Assembly: GCA_947177115.1 (NCBI GenBank)
Contig: CAMWTG010000118.1
Span: forward strand, 1 to 8,106
DNA length: 8,106 nt
Direction of reading: 5' to 3'
Origin: an uncultured Clostridia bacterium
Lineage (GTDB): Bacteria; Bacillota; Clostridia; Oscillospirales; Oscillospiraceae
Shown: positions 1-6,613 of the stretch, one piece after another
Position numbering within the stretch: position 1 is the stretch's first letter
Layout: each line of letters starts with the position of its first letter
Translations under genes and position numbers: made by a program
The notes under the pieces: model-generated
Database searches by the model: none
What the model saw: only the letters and a program-made list of their open reading frames with translations
What the model was told of the DNA's origin: nothing

Positions 1-458
1 CATAGGGACAGCTCCACCTTTTCCACCGTCAGCGCCTTGCTCTCCCCCGTGGTCAGCAGGACCATAGTCGGCACAGCCCGGTAAGGGCGGGGATAAGAAC
101 AGCTGCCGGGATTCAGCCACAGCTGGTCCCGGTTCCACTCCGCGGCATACTGATGGGTATGGCCGCAGATCACCACATCCACTCCCGTCAGGTTCCAGGG
201 CAGATCGCTGCGCCGGTGGGCAACGCAGAAGGTCACGCCGTCCAGCCGCACCTGCATGATCCTGGGCAGCTCCTGCGCCCAGCTGCCCCAGTCATTATTG
301 CCGCGGACGCCATATACCGGGGCGATCTGATCCAAAGCCTGCAAAATATCCGGGCTGTCAAAATCTCCCGCGTGGAGAATGCAGTCCACGTCCCGCAGCT
401 TTTCCGCCGCAGCGGGCCGCAGCTTGCCATGGGTGTCCGAAATAACGCCGATCCGCAT
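1..458 (-). CDS. YfcE/MJ0936-type metallophosphoesterase, 3' end cut by the window edge
   Basis: Small calcineurin-fold phosphoesterase of the YfcE/YsnB group, cytoplasmic enzymes that hydrolyse phosphodiesters with two bound metal ions; the physiological substrate is generally unknown. My translation from ATG 458 gives 152 codons. The motifs occur in order: MRIGVISDTHG at residues 1-11 (D8, H10), HAGDFD at 29-34 (D32), GVRGNND at 50-56 (N55), AHRRSD with H81, CGHTHQY at 98-104 (H100, H102), and LNPGSCSYPR at 115-124. These are the metal-binding and active-site positions of the family. Family members are about 155-180 residues, so the visible part is nearly complete; the last bases seen are TG, which could begin a TGA stop just outside. 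The start is set by AGGAGGGG seven bases upstream. It lies 13 bases behind ligA and is probably co-transcribed with it. Very sure of family, unsure of substrate. Confidence 0.93.
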   Translation of the reverse strand, partial: MRIGVISDTHGKLRPAAAEKLRDVDCILHAGDFDSPDILQALDQIAPVYGVRGNNDWGSWAQELPRIMQVRLDGVTFCVAHRRSDLPWNLTGVDVVICGHTHQYAAEWNRDQLWLNPGSCSYPRPYRAVPTMVLLTTGESKALTVEKVELSL

Positions 459-465
459 ACCGCTT

Positions 466-473
466 CCCCTCCT
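466..473 (-). promoter_or_regulatory. Ribosome binding site overlapping the ligA stop codon
   Basis: The minus strand reads AGGAGGGG here, seven bases before the phosphoesterase ATG. Its first two bases are the last two of the ligA TAG stop (472-474). Ribosomes finishing ligA end on the Shine-Dalgarno of the next gene, which suggests translational coupling and a ligA-phosphoesterase operon. Confidence 0.8.
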
Positions 474-2448
474 ATTCCTCCAGCATGGCCCCAAAGGCTT
501 CCTCCGTCAACACCGGAATGCCTAGTTCGTTCGCCTTGCGCAGCTTGCTGCCGGCATTTTCGCCGGCCACCACATAGGTGGTCTTTTTGCTCACCGAGCC
601 GCTGGCCTTGCCGCCCCGGGCCTCGATCAGGGCGGCGGCCTCCTCCCTGGTGTACCTCTCCAAAGCGCCTGTCAGGACGAAAGTCATGCCCTTAAACTGC
701 TCTCCGGCGCTCTGCCGGGCCGCCTCCATGCTGACTCCCGCCTCCTTCAGGCGGCCGATCAGATGCCGGGACTGCGGGCTGTCCAGCCACTCCCGGATGT
801 TCGCGGCGGTAATGCCGCCTACATCGTCAATGGCGGTCAGCTCCTCCTCCGTTGCTCCGGCCAGCGCATCGAAGGAGCCGAAGCGGGCGGCCAGGATCTT
901 TCCCGCCTTCTGCCCCACCTGACGGATGCCCAGCGCGTAAAGAAGCCGCTCCAACCCCCTGTCCTTACTGGCGGCAATGGCATTCACCGCGTTTTGCGCG
1001 GATTTTTTCCCCATCCGCTCCAGATCCGCCAGCTCGTCCACAGTCAAAAAATACAGATCCGCCGGGTTCTTTACCAGCCCTCTGTCAATCAGCTGCCGCA
1101 TAACGGCGGGCCCCATGCCATCGATATCCATGGCGTCCCGGCTGGCAAAGTGGGTCAGGTTCCGATGCAGCTGGGCCGGACATTCCGCCCCGGTACAGCG
1201 CAGAGCCGCCCCATCCTCATCCCGGACCACAGGCGCGCCGCATACCGGACAGACCGCCGGCAGGCAATAGGGCTCCGTCCCCTCGGGACGCAGGTCCCTG
1301 CACACCTCCACTACCTCAGGGATGATCTCCCCGGCCTTTTGCAGCACCACGGTATCCCCGATACGGATATCCTTTTCGTCAATAAAATCCTGGTTATGGA
1401 GCGTTGCGTTGGTGACCGTGGTCCCAGCCAGACGCACCGGCTCCACCACGACCTTCGGAGTCAGGACCCCCGTCCGGCCTACCTGGACCACAATGTCCAA
1501 AACCTTGCTGGGTTTCCGCTCCGGCGGGTACTTATAGGCAACGGCCCACCTGGGGCACTTGGCGGTACTGCCAACGGCAGCGCGGTCAGACAGGGAATTC
1601 AGCTTTACGACCGCGCCGTCCATATCAAAGGGCAGTTCCTCCCGGCTCTCCCCCAGGCGGACGATCTCCGCGTTGACATCCTCCGCCCCGTCCAGGATCT
1701 TGTAGGGTATGACCTGAAACCCCTGGGACGCGGCATACTCCAGGGTCTCCCCATGGGTGGAGAAGCTCCTGCCCTCCGCCAGCTGAAGATTGAAAACGCG
1801 GACATCCAGCAGTCGCTTCGCGCAGACCTTGGGATCCAGCTGGCGCAGGGAGCCGGCGGCGGCATTGCGGGGGTTGGCGAAAGGAGGCTCTCCGTTCTCC
1901 TCCCGCCGGAGATTGAGCTTATGGAATACGTTTTTCGGCATGAACACCTCGCCCCGGACAATGAGGCGGGGCAGCTTGTCCGGCAGGACCATGGGGATGG
2001 ACTTGATGGTGCGGAGGTTTTCCGTCACATCCTCCCCCACCCGGCCATCGCCGCGGGTGGCGCCCCGCACAAACACGCCGTCCCGGTATTCCAGGGCCAC
2101 GGACAGCCCGTCCACCTTCGGCTCAACGCTGCAGGCCGCCGTTTCCAGGGCCTACCCCATCCGCCGGGCAAACTCCTCCACCTCCTCCGGAGAAAAAACG
2201 TCCTGCAGGCTCTCCAGGGGCGCCGGATGCTCCACCTGGGCAAAACTCTCCAGCGCGGCGCCGCCCACCCGCTGGGTGGGCGAATCCGGCGTGATCTCCT
2301 CCGGGTGCGCCGCCTCCAGCTCCTCCAGACGGCGGAGGAGCCGGTCATAGGTATAGTCGTCCATATCGGGATCGTCCAGCACATAGTAGCGGTAGCCCGC
2401 CTCGTTCAGCCGGTCCCGCAAAGATTTCATCTCGCTTTTGTAATCCAT
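472..2448 (-). CDS. ligA: NAD-dependent DNA ligase LigA, interrupted by an in-frame amber codon
   Basis: LigA seals nicks in DNA during replication and repair using NAD+. Counted from ATG 2448 the gene has 658 codons, normal for the family. Domain Ia is at about 1-70 (YRYYVLDDPDMDD at 19-31). The adenylation domain has the active-site motif EPKVDGLS (K111), ATRGDGRVGEDVT at 130-142, RGEVF near 165, FANPRNAAAGS near 190-200 and DGAVVK near 277-282. An OB fold follows (VQVGRTGVLTP near 321-331), then a four-cysteine zinc finger (C400, C403, C418, C423), a helix-hairpin-helix region (about 430-560) and a C-terminal BRCT domain (about 588-655). Codon 99 is TAG (2152-2154), and the frame is open and well conserved on both sides. 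A gene finder may call two pieces: an N-terminal fragment of 98 residues, and 472-2115 from GTG 2115. The start at ATG 2448 is preferred over TTG 2466 because ACGGAG lies nine bases before it. I see no clear vegetative promoter in the 133 bases upstream. Confidence 0.95.
2152..2154 (-). other. In-frame TAG (amber) codon 99 of ligA
   Basis: The minus strand reads ATG GGG TAG GCC CTG GAA ACG. The stop falls in the stretch between the conserved LQDVFS segment and the EPKVDG active-site motif, a variable region in LigA. A single base change from GAG, CAG or AAG would produce it. No ATG, GTG or TTG occurs in frame between the stop and K111; the first in-frame GTG (2115) encodes the residue just after the catalytic lysine and lacks a Shine-Dalgarno. 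Neither fragment alone could therefore be an active ligase. Confidence 0.93.
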
Positions 2449-2457
2449 AAAAGTATT

Positions 2458-2463
2458 CTCCGT
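2458..2463 (-). promoter_or_regulatory. Ribosome binding site deciding the ligA start
   Basis: The minus strand reads ACGGAG, nine bases before ATG 2448. It lies inside the extension that would be coding if translation began at TTG 2466, so it favours ATG 2448. Known LigA proteins also begin close to the equivalent residue. Confidence 0.6.
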
Positions 2464-2528
2464 CAAATGGTTTTCCAGTCAGACAGGCCCCTCCGCAGGG
2501 TCCGCGCCCCATCATGAAAGGAGCTCCT

Positions 2529-2552
2529 GCCGGAGGGCCTTTCCCCTCCGGC
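2529..2552 (-). terminator. Hairpin between yunB-like gene and ligA, possible weak terminator
   Basis: A perfect 9-bp stem (GCCGGAGGG with CCCTCCGGC, six-base loop) lies 29 bases beyond the end of the yunB-like gene. It is followed in the minus direction by a 10-base palindrome AGGAGCTCCT (2519-2528) and only a short T run. The stem is strong, but the poor U tract makes full termination uncertain. It could also partly uncouple the sporulation gene from ligA. Confidence 0.4.
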
Positions 2553-2581
2553 CAAGGAAGCGGCTCCCGTCCGCCGGGGCA

Positions 2582-3268
2582 TCACCCATTGTTGATGCCA
2601 TACTCATAGGCATCCTCCTCAATGGGATTTCCGGAATCAAAGTAGGTGTAGGTGCCCGGCACCTCCCCCACAATGACCGTTTCCGCCACAGAGAAGGAAT
2701 TAGACACCTCCGTTCCCGTGCGGAAACCGGGGAGCAGGATGGACATGGACACGTCCACGCACAGCAGGATGCGGTGGGTGGTCTGATTGATGCCCGCGTG
2801 GGAAAATTCGTTTTCAAACCGGGCGGAGCAGCTCCCCGTGGACTGCATGCGCACCGAGAGGGTGGGCCCCCGCCCCGCCAGGAAGGCGGAACCGCTGAGC
2901 GTCCCCGCCGGGATCTCCAGCTCCACATCCGCCATCTCCGCCAGGCGGGTCAGGATGTCCTGGGTAATGGAGGACTGCAGGCGGTTGAATTCCGCCATGT
3001 TGCTCACCAAAGCGGCCACGCCGCCGCTGTCATTTTTTTCAAGGGAAATAAGATCGTGATACTGGATCTCGCCATTGTTGACCGCATTGCTGACCGCTTC
3101 CGTCACCACCTGGTTCACCAGATTGGACACCCGCGTCACCGCCAGACTGCCCAGAATAGAGCGCAGATGGCCGGTGCCCACGATCGTCAGCGCAATGAAG
3201 ATGCAGGCCAGAAAGAAGCAGAAGATCTTCGCCTTCTGCCGGGGCGGTCCGGGGGAACGGCGGCGCAT
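2582..3268 (-). CDS. yunB: YunB-like sporulation protein
   Basis: Protein of 228 residues matching the YunB family, which in Bacillus belongs to the sigma-E (mother cell) regulon and is needed for normal sporulation; its biochemical role is not established. The N-terminus is basic (MRRRSPGPPRQK), followed by one membrane segment at about 14-31 and then an extracytoplasmic domain. Recognisable family segments are HDLISLEKND (71-80), FNRLQSSITQDIL (94-106), the ELEIPAGTLSG region (116-126), GRGPTLSV (132-139), FENEFSHAGINQTTHRI (151-167) and SVAETVIVGEVP (193-204). ATG 3268 is supported by GAGGTGA six bases upstream. It sits between murD and ligA on the same strand. It implies an endospore-forming host or a recent descendant of one. 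Confidence 0.88.
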   Translation of the reverse strand: MRRRSPGPPRQKAKIFCFFLACIFIALTIVGTGHLRSILGSLAVTRVSNLVNQVVTEAVSNAVNNGEIQYHDLISLEKNDSGGVAALVSNMAEFNRLQSSITQDILTRLAEMADVELEIPAGTLSGSAFLAGRGPTLSVRMQSTGSCSARFENEFSHAGINQTTHRILLCVDVSMSILLPGFRTGTEVSNSFSVAETVIVGEVPGTYTYFDSGNPIEEDAYEYGINNG

Positions 3269-3287
3269 GGTTCATCACCTCAACCAA

Positions 3288-3317
3288 AGCCTATGCCCCT
3301 ACGGCTTTTCCCTATTC
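3288..3317 (-). promoter_or_regulatory. Possible sigma-E-type promoter for the yunB-like gene
   Basis: On the minus strand GAATAGGG (3310-3317) and CATAGGCT (3288-3295) are separated by 14 bases. This resembles the sigma-E pattern of an ATA-containing -35 and a CATAnnnT -10. It would start transcription only about 13 bases before the ATG, right at the ribosome binding site, which is tight. The match is loose and rests partly on the known regulation of yunB in Bacillus. Confidence 0.3.
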
Positions 3318-3341
3318 GCAGCGTACATGCCTTTTCATCAG

Positions 3342-3387
3342 AAAAACGCACAGGGGGCCTTCCGCCCCGGAGGAGGACCCAGCCCCC
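3342..3387 (-). terminator. Probable terminator after murD
   Basis: Just past the murD stop, GGGGGC (3382-3387) pairs with GCCCCC (3353-3358), with a small inner stem TCCG/CGGA. On the minus strand a run of five T (3342-3346) follows, six bases after the stem. The imperfect geometry leaves some doubt. Confidence 0.4.
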
Positions 3388-3389
3388 GC

Positions 3390-4769
3390 TTACTCCGGCA
3401 GATCGTTCACCAGGTCCCGGAACACATGTCCCCGCTCCTCAAAATTCTGAAAGCGGTCGAAGGAGGTGCTGGCCGGAGACAGGAGGACCACATCCCCCAC
3501 CCCGGACCGCTGGTCCGCCAGCCGGACCGCCTCCGGATAGTCTTCCGCCGTCAAAATCTCCAGCCCGCTATAATTTTCTGCCGTCAGGACCGCCTCCCGG
3601 ATCACCCCTTCCGTAGCGCCGCAGAGGATCAGCAGCTTTACATGGTCATTGACCGCCGGACCAAGGGGCGCATAGCTGATGCCCTTGTCCTTGCCTCCGG
3701 CAATGAGGATCACCTTGTCCGGAAAGGAACGCAGCCCCGCGATGGTCCGGCTGGGACTGGACGCAATGGAATCGTTATACCAGCGCACCCCCCGCCGGGT
3801 CCGCACCAGCTGGATCCGGTGCTCTACCCCGCCGAAGGTACGGGCAAAGGCGCGGATGATCTCATCGGGAACCAGACCCTGGACGGCGCAGATGGCCGCC
3901 ATGTAGTTCTCCACATTGTGCCTGCCCGGCAGCAGGATCTCCGGCAGCGGCAGCACCTCCCGCTCCGCTCCGTCCTCCCGGTACCAGATGGCCCCATCCC
4001 GCAGGAAACACCCCCGGCGCAAGGCATCCTCATGTTCCGCCGTAAAGTAAAATACCTTGCCGGCAGCTGCCGCCGGCAGATCTCTTGTGATCTCATTATC
4101 CCCATTGAAGACCGCCCGGTCTTCGGGGCCCTGGTGGGCAAAAATGGCCGCTTTGGCCCGGATATACTCATCCATATCCGTGTGGACATCCAGATGGTTG
4201 GGCGCCAGATTGGTCAGCACGGCAATATGGGGGCTCCGCTCCATGGTCAGAAGCTGAAAGGAGCTGAGTTCCACCACCGCCCAGTCCCCAGGCCGGATGC
4301 CGTCCGCCTCCGCCAGGAGGGGATGGCCGATATTTCCCCCCAAGTGGACCGTATGCCCCGCCGCCTCCAGCAGCTTGGCAATGATGGTGGTGGTGGTGGT
4401 TTTTCCATCGCTGCCGGTGACAGCCAGAATGGGGCACGGACAGACCTGGAAAAACACCTCCATCTCCGAGGTGACCACACTGCCCCGGGCCTTGGCGGCC
4501 TCCAGAAACCGGGGGTGCAGGCCGGGGGTGCGGAAGATCACATCGTGGTCCAGGTCCGCCAGATAATCCGGGCCAAGGCGCAGCCTGCAGCCCATTTTCT
4601 CCAAGTCATCGCCCAGGGCGCCCAGGGCAGCCCGTTCTTTCCTGTCGCAGGCCGTCACATCGATCCCGGCCTCCAGCAGCAGCCGCAGCAGCGGACGGTT
4701 GCTGACGCCTACGCCAATGACAGCCACCCGCTTTCCTTCCAGCGAATGCAGATATTCCCTCAGGGTCAT
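3390..4769 (-). CDS. murD: UDP-N-acetylmuramoyl-L-alanine--D-glutamate ligase MurD
   Basis: Cytoplasmic Mur ligase that adds D-glutamate to UDP-MurNAc-L-Ala with ATP, the second amino acid of the peptidoglycan stem. The 459 residues match the usual length of about 450. Domain 1 has the Rossmann-like segment KRVAVIGVGVSNRP (13-26). Domain 2 has the P-loop TGSDGKTTT (118-126), HLGGNIGHP (142-150), ELSSFQL (167-173) and TNLAPNHLDVH (186-196). Then come PGRHNVEN (281-288), GVEHRIQ (314-320) and WYNDSIASSPSRT (330-342). Domain 3 has IAGGKDKG (356-363) and the C-terminal LLSPASTSFDRFQNF (429-443). ATG 4769 follows AAGGAGGG at 4776-4783, six bases away. The gene stands outside the usual division/cell-wall cluster, with its own promoter and a sporulation gene downstream. 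Confidence 0.97.
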   Translation of the reverse strand: MTLREYLHSLEGKRVAVIGVGVSNRPLLRLLLEAGIDVTACDRKERAALGALGDDLEKMGCRLRLGPDYLADLDHDVIFRTPGLHPRFLEAAKARGSVVTSEMEVFFQVCPCPILAVTGSDGKTTTTTIIAKLLEAAGHTVHLGGNIGHPLLAEADGIRPGDWAVVELSSFQLLTMERSPHIAVLTNLAPNHLDVHTDMDEYIRAKAAIFAHQGPEDRAVFNGDNEITRDLPAAAAGKVFYFTAEHEDALRRGCFLRDGAIWYREDGAEREVLPLPEILLPGRHNVENYMAAICAVQGLVPDEIIRAFARTFGGVEHRIQLVRTRRGVRWYNDSIASSPSRTIAGLRSFPDKVILIAGGKDKGISYAPLGPAVNDHVKLLILCGATEGVIREAVLTAENYSGLEILTAEDYPEAVRLADQRSGVGDVVLLSPASTSFDRFQNFEERGHVFRDLVNDLPE

Positions 4770-4805
4770 ACAGATCCCTCCTTCAGTATGTTTCTAGTCT
4801 ACGGT

Positions 4806-4834
4806 ATTATATCACTTGCCCTGGTAAAAAACAA
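4806..4834 (-). promoter_or_regulatory. Housekeeping promoter of murD
   Basis: On the minus strand a perfect TATAAT (4806-4811) lies 17 bases after TTGTTT (4829-4834). The predicted start of transcription near 4799 gives a leader of about 30 nt. The -35 matches the consensus at only three or four positions, but the spacing and -10 are ideal. Confidence 0.7.
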
Positions 4835-4854
4835 CAAATTTATCCTGTTCAAGC

Positions 4855-4868
4855 GCGGAAATCAATTT
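4855..4868 (-). repeat. 14-base motif upstream of the murD promoter, shared with the activase promoter
   Basis: AAATTGATTTCCGC on the minus strand, 20 bases upstream of the murD -35. The identical 14-mer occurs at 7750-7763, 19 bases upstream of the activase -35 in the same orientation, and similarity continues as GCTT after a one-base gap. It may be a shared upstream site or chance. Confidence 0.35.
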
Positions 4869-4883
4869 TCACCGTACGATCCC

Positions 4884-4917
4884 GCAGGGGGCGGCATGGT
4901 ATCCGCCCCTATACAAA
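4884..4917 (-). repeat. Degenerate single copy of the TTGTAGGGG-type palindromic repeat
   Basis: The minus strand begins TTTGTATAGGGGCGG and continues with a loop to CCGCCCC; the 7-bp stem pairs 4888-4894 with 4903-4909. It resembles each arm of the inverted repeat at 7783-7871 (TTGTA, GGGGC, GAT, CAT and GCCC in the same order). It sits between the divergent promoters of murD and the serine hydrolase and could act as a hairpin in any transcript crossing it. The relationship is judged by eye. Confidence 0.4.
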
Positions 4918-4977
4918 TCCCGCAATTCTGCAAATTTTCCCACAAAACGGATCTCACCGAAATGTACCGCCCTTCGC

Positions 4978-5006
4978 TTGACTGCGGAAATGCGGCAATG
5001 TATAAT
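4978..5006 (+). promoter_or_regulatory. Strong housekeeping promoter of the serine hydrolase
   Basis: TTGACT (4978-4983), 17 bases, then a perfect TATAAT (5001-5006). Transcription should start near 5013, giving a leader of about 200 nt before the GTG start at 5216. The remainder of 4835-4977 holds the motif and palindrome listed separately; I see no gene in it. Confidence 0.8.
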
Positions 5007-5179
5007 TGGGGGAAGATTTTTCCAGGCCAAGAGAAAGATGCAGAATGGGAATGGCAGAGAAGAATGAAATTGTTGATGCAAACAAGTGTGAGCTTTCAGA
5101 TATTTTCATAGTGGAAGAGGATAGAAAAGGTACAGATCTTCTTGCAATGTCGGAGAATCAAAAGAGGCGGCGGGAACCC

Positions 5180-5197
5180 TGCGCATATTTTTGCGCA
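5180..5197 (+). other. Small hairpin just before the serine hydrolase ribosome binding site
   Basis: TGCGCA, six-base loop TATTTT, TGCGCA. It ends four bases before AAGGAGG (5202-5208). Because TGCGCA is self-complementary, each half is also a palindrome. It might modulate ribosome access or transcript stability; the stem is short, so the functional claim is weak. Confidence 0.35.
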
Positions 5198-5201
5198 CGA
5201 C

Positions 5202-5208
5202 AAGGAGG
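5202..5208 (+). promoter_or_regulatory. Ribosome binding site deciding the serine hydrolase start
   Basis: A perfect AAGGAGG lies seven bases before GTG 5216. The reading frame is open far upstream (to 5006), but the only strong Shine-Dalgarno in it is this one, and the family homology begins shortly after. Confidence 0.8.
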
Positions 5209-5215
5209 CAGTACA

Positions 5216-6493
5216 GTGACAGTGCGTGACTGGGAAAAATTACGAGATTTCATCCATGGGGAAATGGACACCTGGGATTTTTTCGGCGTGCTCCGGATCA
5301 TTCAGGGCGGACAAACCGTCCTGGAGGCCAGCCGCGGGTATGCCAGCATTGAATTTGGCATACCCAATGACATGACCACGCGGTTTGCAGCCGCTTCCGT
5401 TACAAAGCAGTTTACCGCGTTCGCCATCATGCTTTTGTGGGACAGGGGCCTGCTGCAGCCGGACGAACAGGCGGACCGGTATCTCCCCGCTCATATGAGG
5501 CTGCCCGCCGGCCTTACCGTCCATCATCTGTTGTCCCACACATCGGGATTGCATAACAACTACAATTTTGAAGACGGTTTCTATGTCGGCGAGGACAGGA
5601 GGCCCTATGACAGAGAGTCGTTTTTCAGGGACTGGATCCTGCGGGGGCCTGTCGGGAAACCGGGAGAGCGCTTTGACTACAACAACTCCAATTATGTCCT
5701 GCTGGCCTGGATCATCGAGACGGTTTCCGGACAGCCCTACCATATCTTTCTGGAAGAGAACATTTTTTCCAGGCTGGGAATGGAGAATTCCTCTATCGAT
5801 GATGGCCGGACGGTCCTCCGGAACACGGCGGGAAACTATATGTACGATTACGGCGTGCTGGTCAGGCCCCCATACACAGATCCGCTGTTCTGCACTGGCG
5901 CGGCAGGGCTGGTAACGAACTGCGATGACCTGCAGAAGTGGTACGGCTGCCTGAAAAACAGGGAGCTGCTGTCCGCGAGAGCGTATGAGCGGTATCTGGC
6001 GGAGAACCGGAACCATTACTGCTGCGGATTGGAGCGGCACGAGGAGTACGGGACCGTCAAGTACGCCCACGGAGGAGATTATCTGGGGGTCTCCGCCTAT
6101 ACGCAATATTTTTTTGAAGAGGATACCTGCATTATTATTCTGTCCAATAAGGAATCGTTGGATCAATACCGCTTTGGAAACGCCGCTGCGGCATTTCTCC
6201 ATGGGCAGCCGGCGGAGCCTGTCCGCAGAGAGGCGGGGGTGCCGGTGCCGCCCGAGGAGCTTCGAAGGTATACCGGGACCTATCTTCCCGGCAAGATCTG
6301 GATCGAGGAGAAAAACGGGAAACTGTATCTGGTCCGCGTCAATCAAAAGGTCCACATAGAGCTGTGCTGCATAGGCAAAGGGCTCTTCAAGAGACGGTAT
6401 GAGGAGCAGCAGTCCGCCCATCGCCTTCTGGCGGACGGCGAAACCGTTCCCTCCGTGTGGGGCTATGAACGGATCAGCACGGAATTTATATAG
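5216..6493 (+). CDS. Serine hydrolase of the beta-lactamase / class C penicillin-binding protein superfamily
   Basis: Protein of 425 residues with the active-site set of the AmpC-like (beta-lactamase Pfam family) fold. SVTK at 61-64 carries nucleophile S61 and K64 within FAAASVTKQFTAFAIM. LLSHTSGL is at 105-112. YNN (155-157), within FDYNNSNYVLLAWIIE, is the YxN motif. HGG (285-287), within AHGGDYLGVSAY, stands for the third KTG-like box. A C-terminal beta-rich extension starts near 340 with LRRYTGTYLP. Members include D-alanyl-D-alanine carboxypeptidases, esterases and peptidases; true beta-lactamase activity cannot be inferred. No signal peptide or lipobox is visible from this start, so the product looks cytoplasmic, or the N-terminus is misjudged. 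GTG 5216 is chosen for its Shine-Dalgarno. The single gene has its own promoter, diverges from murD and ends in TAG. Confidence 0.9.
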   Translation: MTVRDWEKLRDFIHGEMDTWDFFGVLRIIQGGQTVLEASRGYASIEFGIPNDMTTRFAAASVTKQFTAFAIMLLWDRGLLQPDEQADRYLPAHMRLPAGLTVHHLLSHTSGLHNNYNFEDGFYVGEDRRPYDRESFFRDWILRGPVGKPGERFDYNNSNYVLLAWIIETVSGQPYHIFLEENIFSRLGMENSSIDDGRTVLRNTAGNYMYDYGVLVRPPYTDPLFCTGAAGLVTNCDDLQKWYGCLKNRELLSARAYERYLAENRNHYCCGLERHEEYGTVKYAHGGDYLGVSAYTQYFFEEDTCIIILSNKESLDQYRFGNAAAAFLHGQPAEPVRREAGVPVPPEELRRYTGTYLPGKIWIEEKNGKLYLVRVNQKVHIELCCIGKGLFKRRYEEQQSAHRLLADGETVPSVWGYERISTEFI

Positions 6494-6546
6494 TCAAATG
6501 CGGCTGCAGCTTATTTTCCCCGCCGAAGGATGCTCTTTTTATAGAG

Positions 6547-6591
6547 AAAAAAGGGACCCCCGGGCAGCTCTACAGGCTGTTCAGGGGTCCC
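6547..6591 (-). terminator. Intrinsic terminator of the activase gene
   Basis: On the minus strand GGGACCCC (6584-6591) pairs with GGGGTCCC (6553-6560), with an additional inner CAGC/GCTG stem, followed directly by six T (6547-6552). This is a textbook rho-independent terminator for the gene ending at 6614. On the plus strand the same hairpin lacks a T run, so it would serve the converging hydrolase transcript only weakly. Confidence 0.88.
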
Positions 6592-6613
6592 GTTCCAACG
6601 GACAAGGTCTGCG

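Noticed and set aside
2152..2154. Pyrrolysine or a general TAG-to-sense genetic code
   Set aside because: TAG also ends ligA (472-474) and the serine hydrolase (6491-6493) at the expected protein lengths, and there is no reason for pyrrolysine in a DNA ligase linker. Local suppression is not excluded.
2449..2466. TTG 2466 as the ligA start
   Set aside because: It would place the only good Shine-Dalgarno inside the coding region, adds six residues not expected from the family, and uses a weaker start codon.
763..2517. Plus-strand open frame of 584 codons antisense to ligA
   Set aside because: It has no recognisable motifs, is rich in Pro, Arg, His and Gly, and mirrors the codon bias of the real gene on the other strand. 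The complete LigA domain set decides the strand.
5006..5008. TTG 5006 as the serine hydrolase start
   Set aside because: The T of this codon is the last base of the -10 box, so it would lie upstream of the transcript start.
5038..5067. Nine-codon leader peptide (MQNGNGREE) in the serine hydrolase leader
   Set aside because: No convincing ribosome binding site and no run of regulatory codons; most likely chance.
3075..5111. Plus-strand open frame of 678 codons antisense to murD
   Set aside because: Same antisense-shadow character; it runs through the murD promoter and into the leader of the serine hydrolase, and has no family motif.
5240..6421. Minus-strand open frame of 393 codons antisense to the serine hydrolase
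   Set aside because: No motif and no ribosome binding site; the plus-strand protein has all three active-site boxes.
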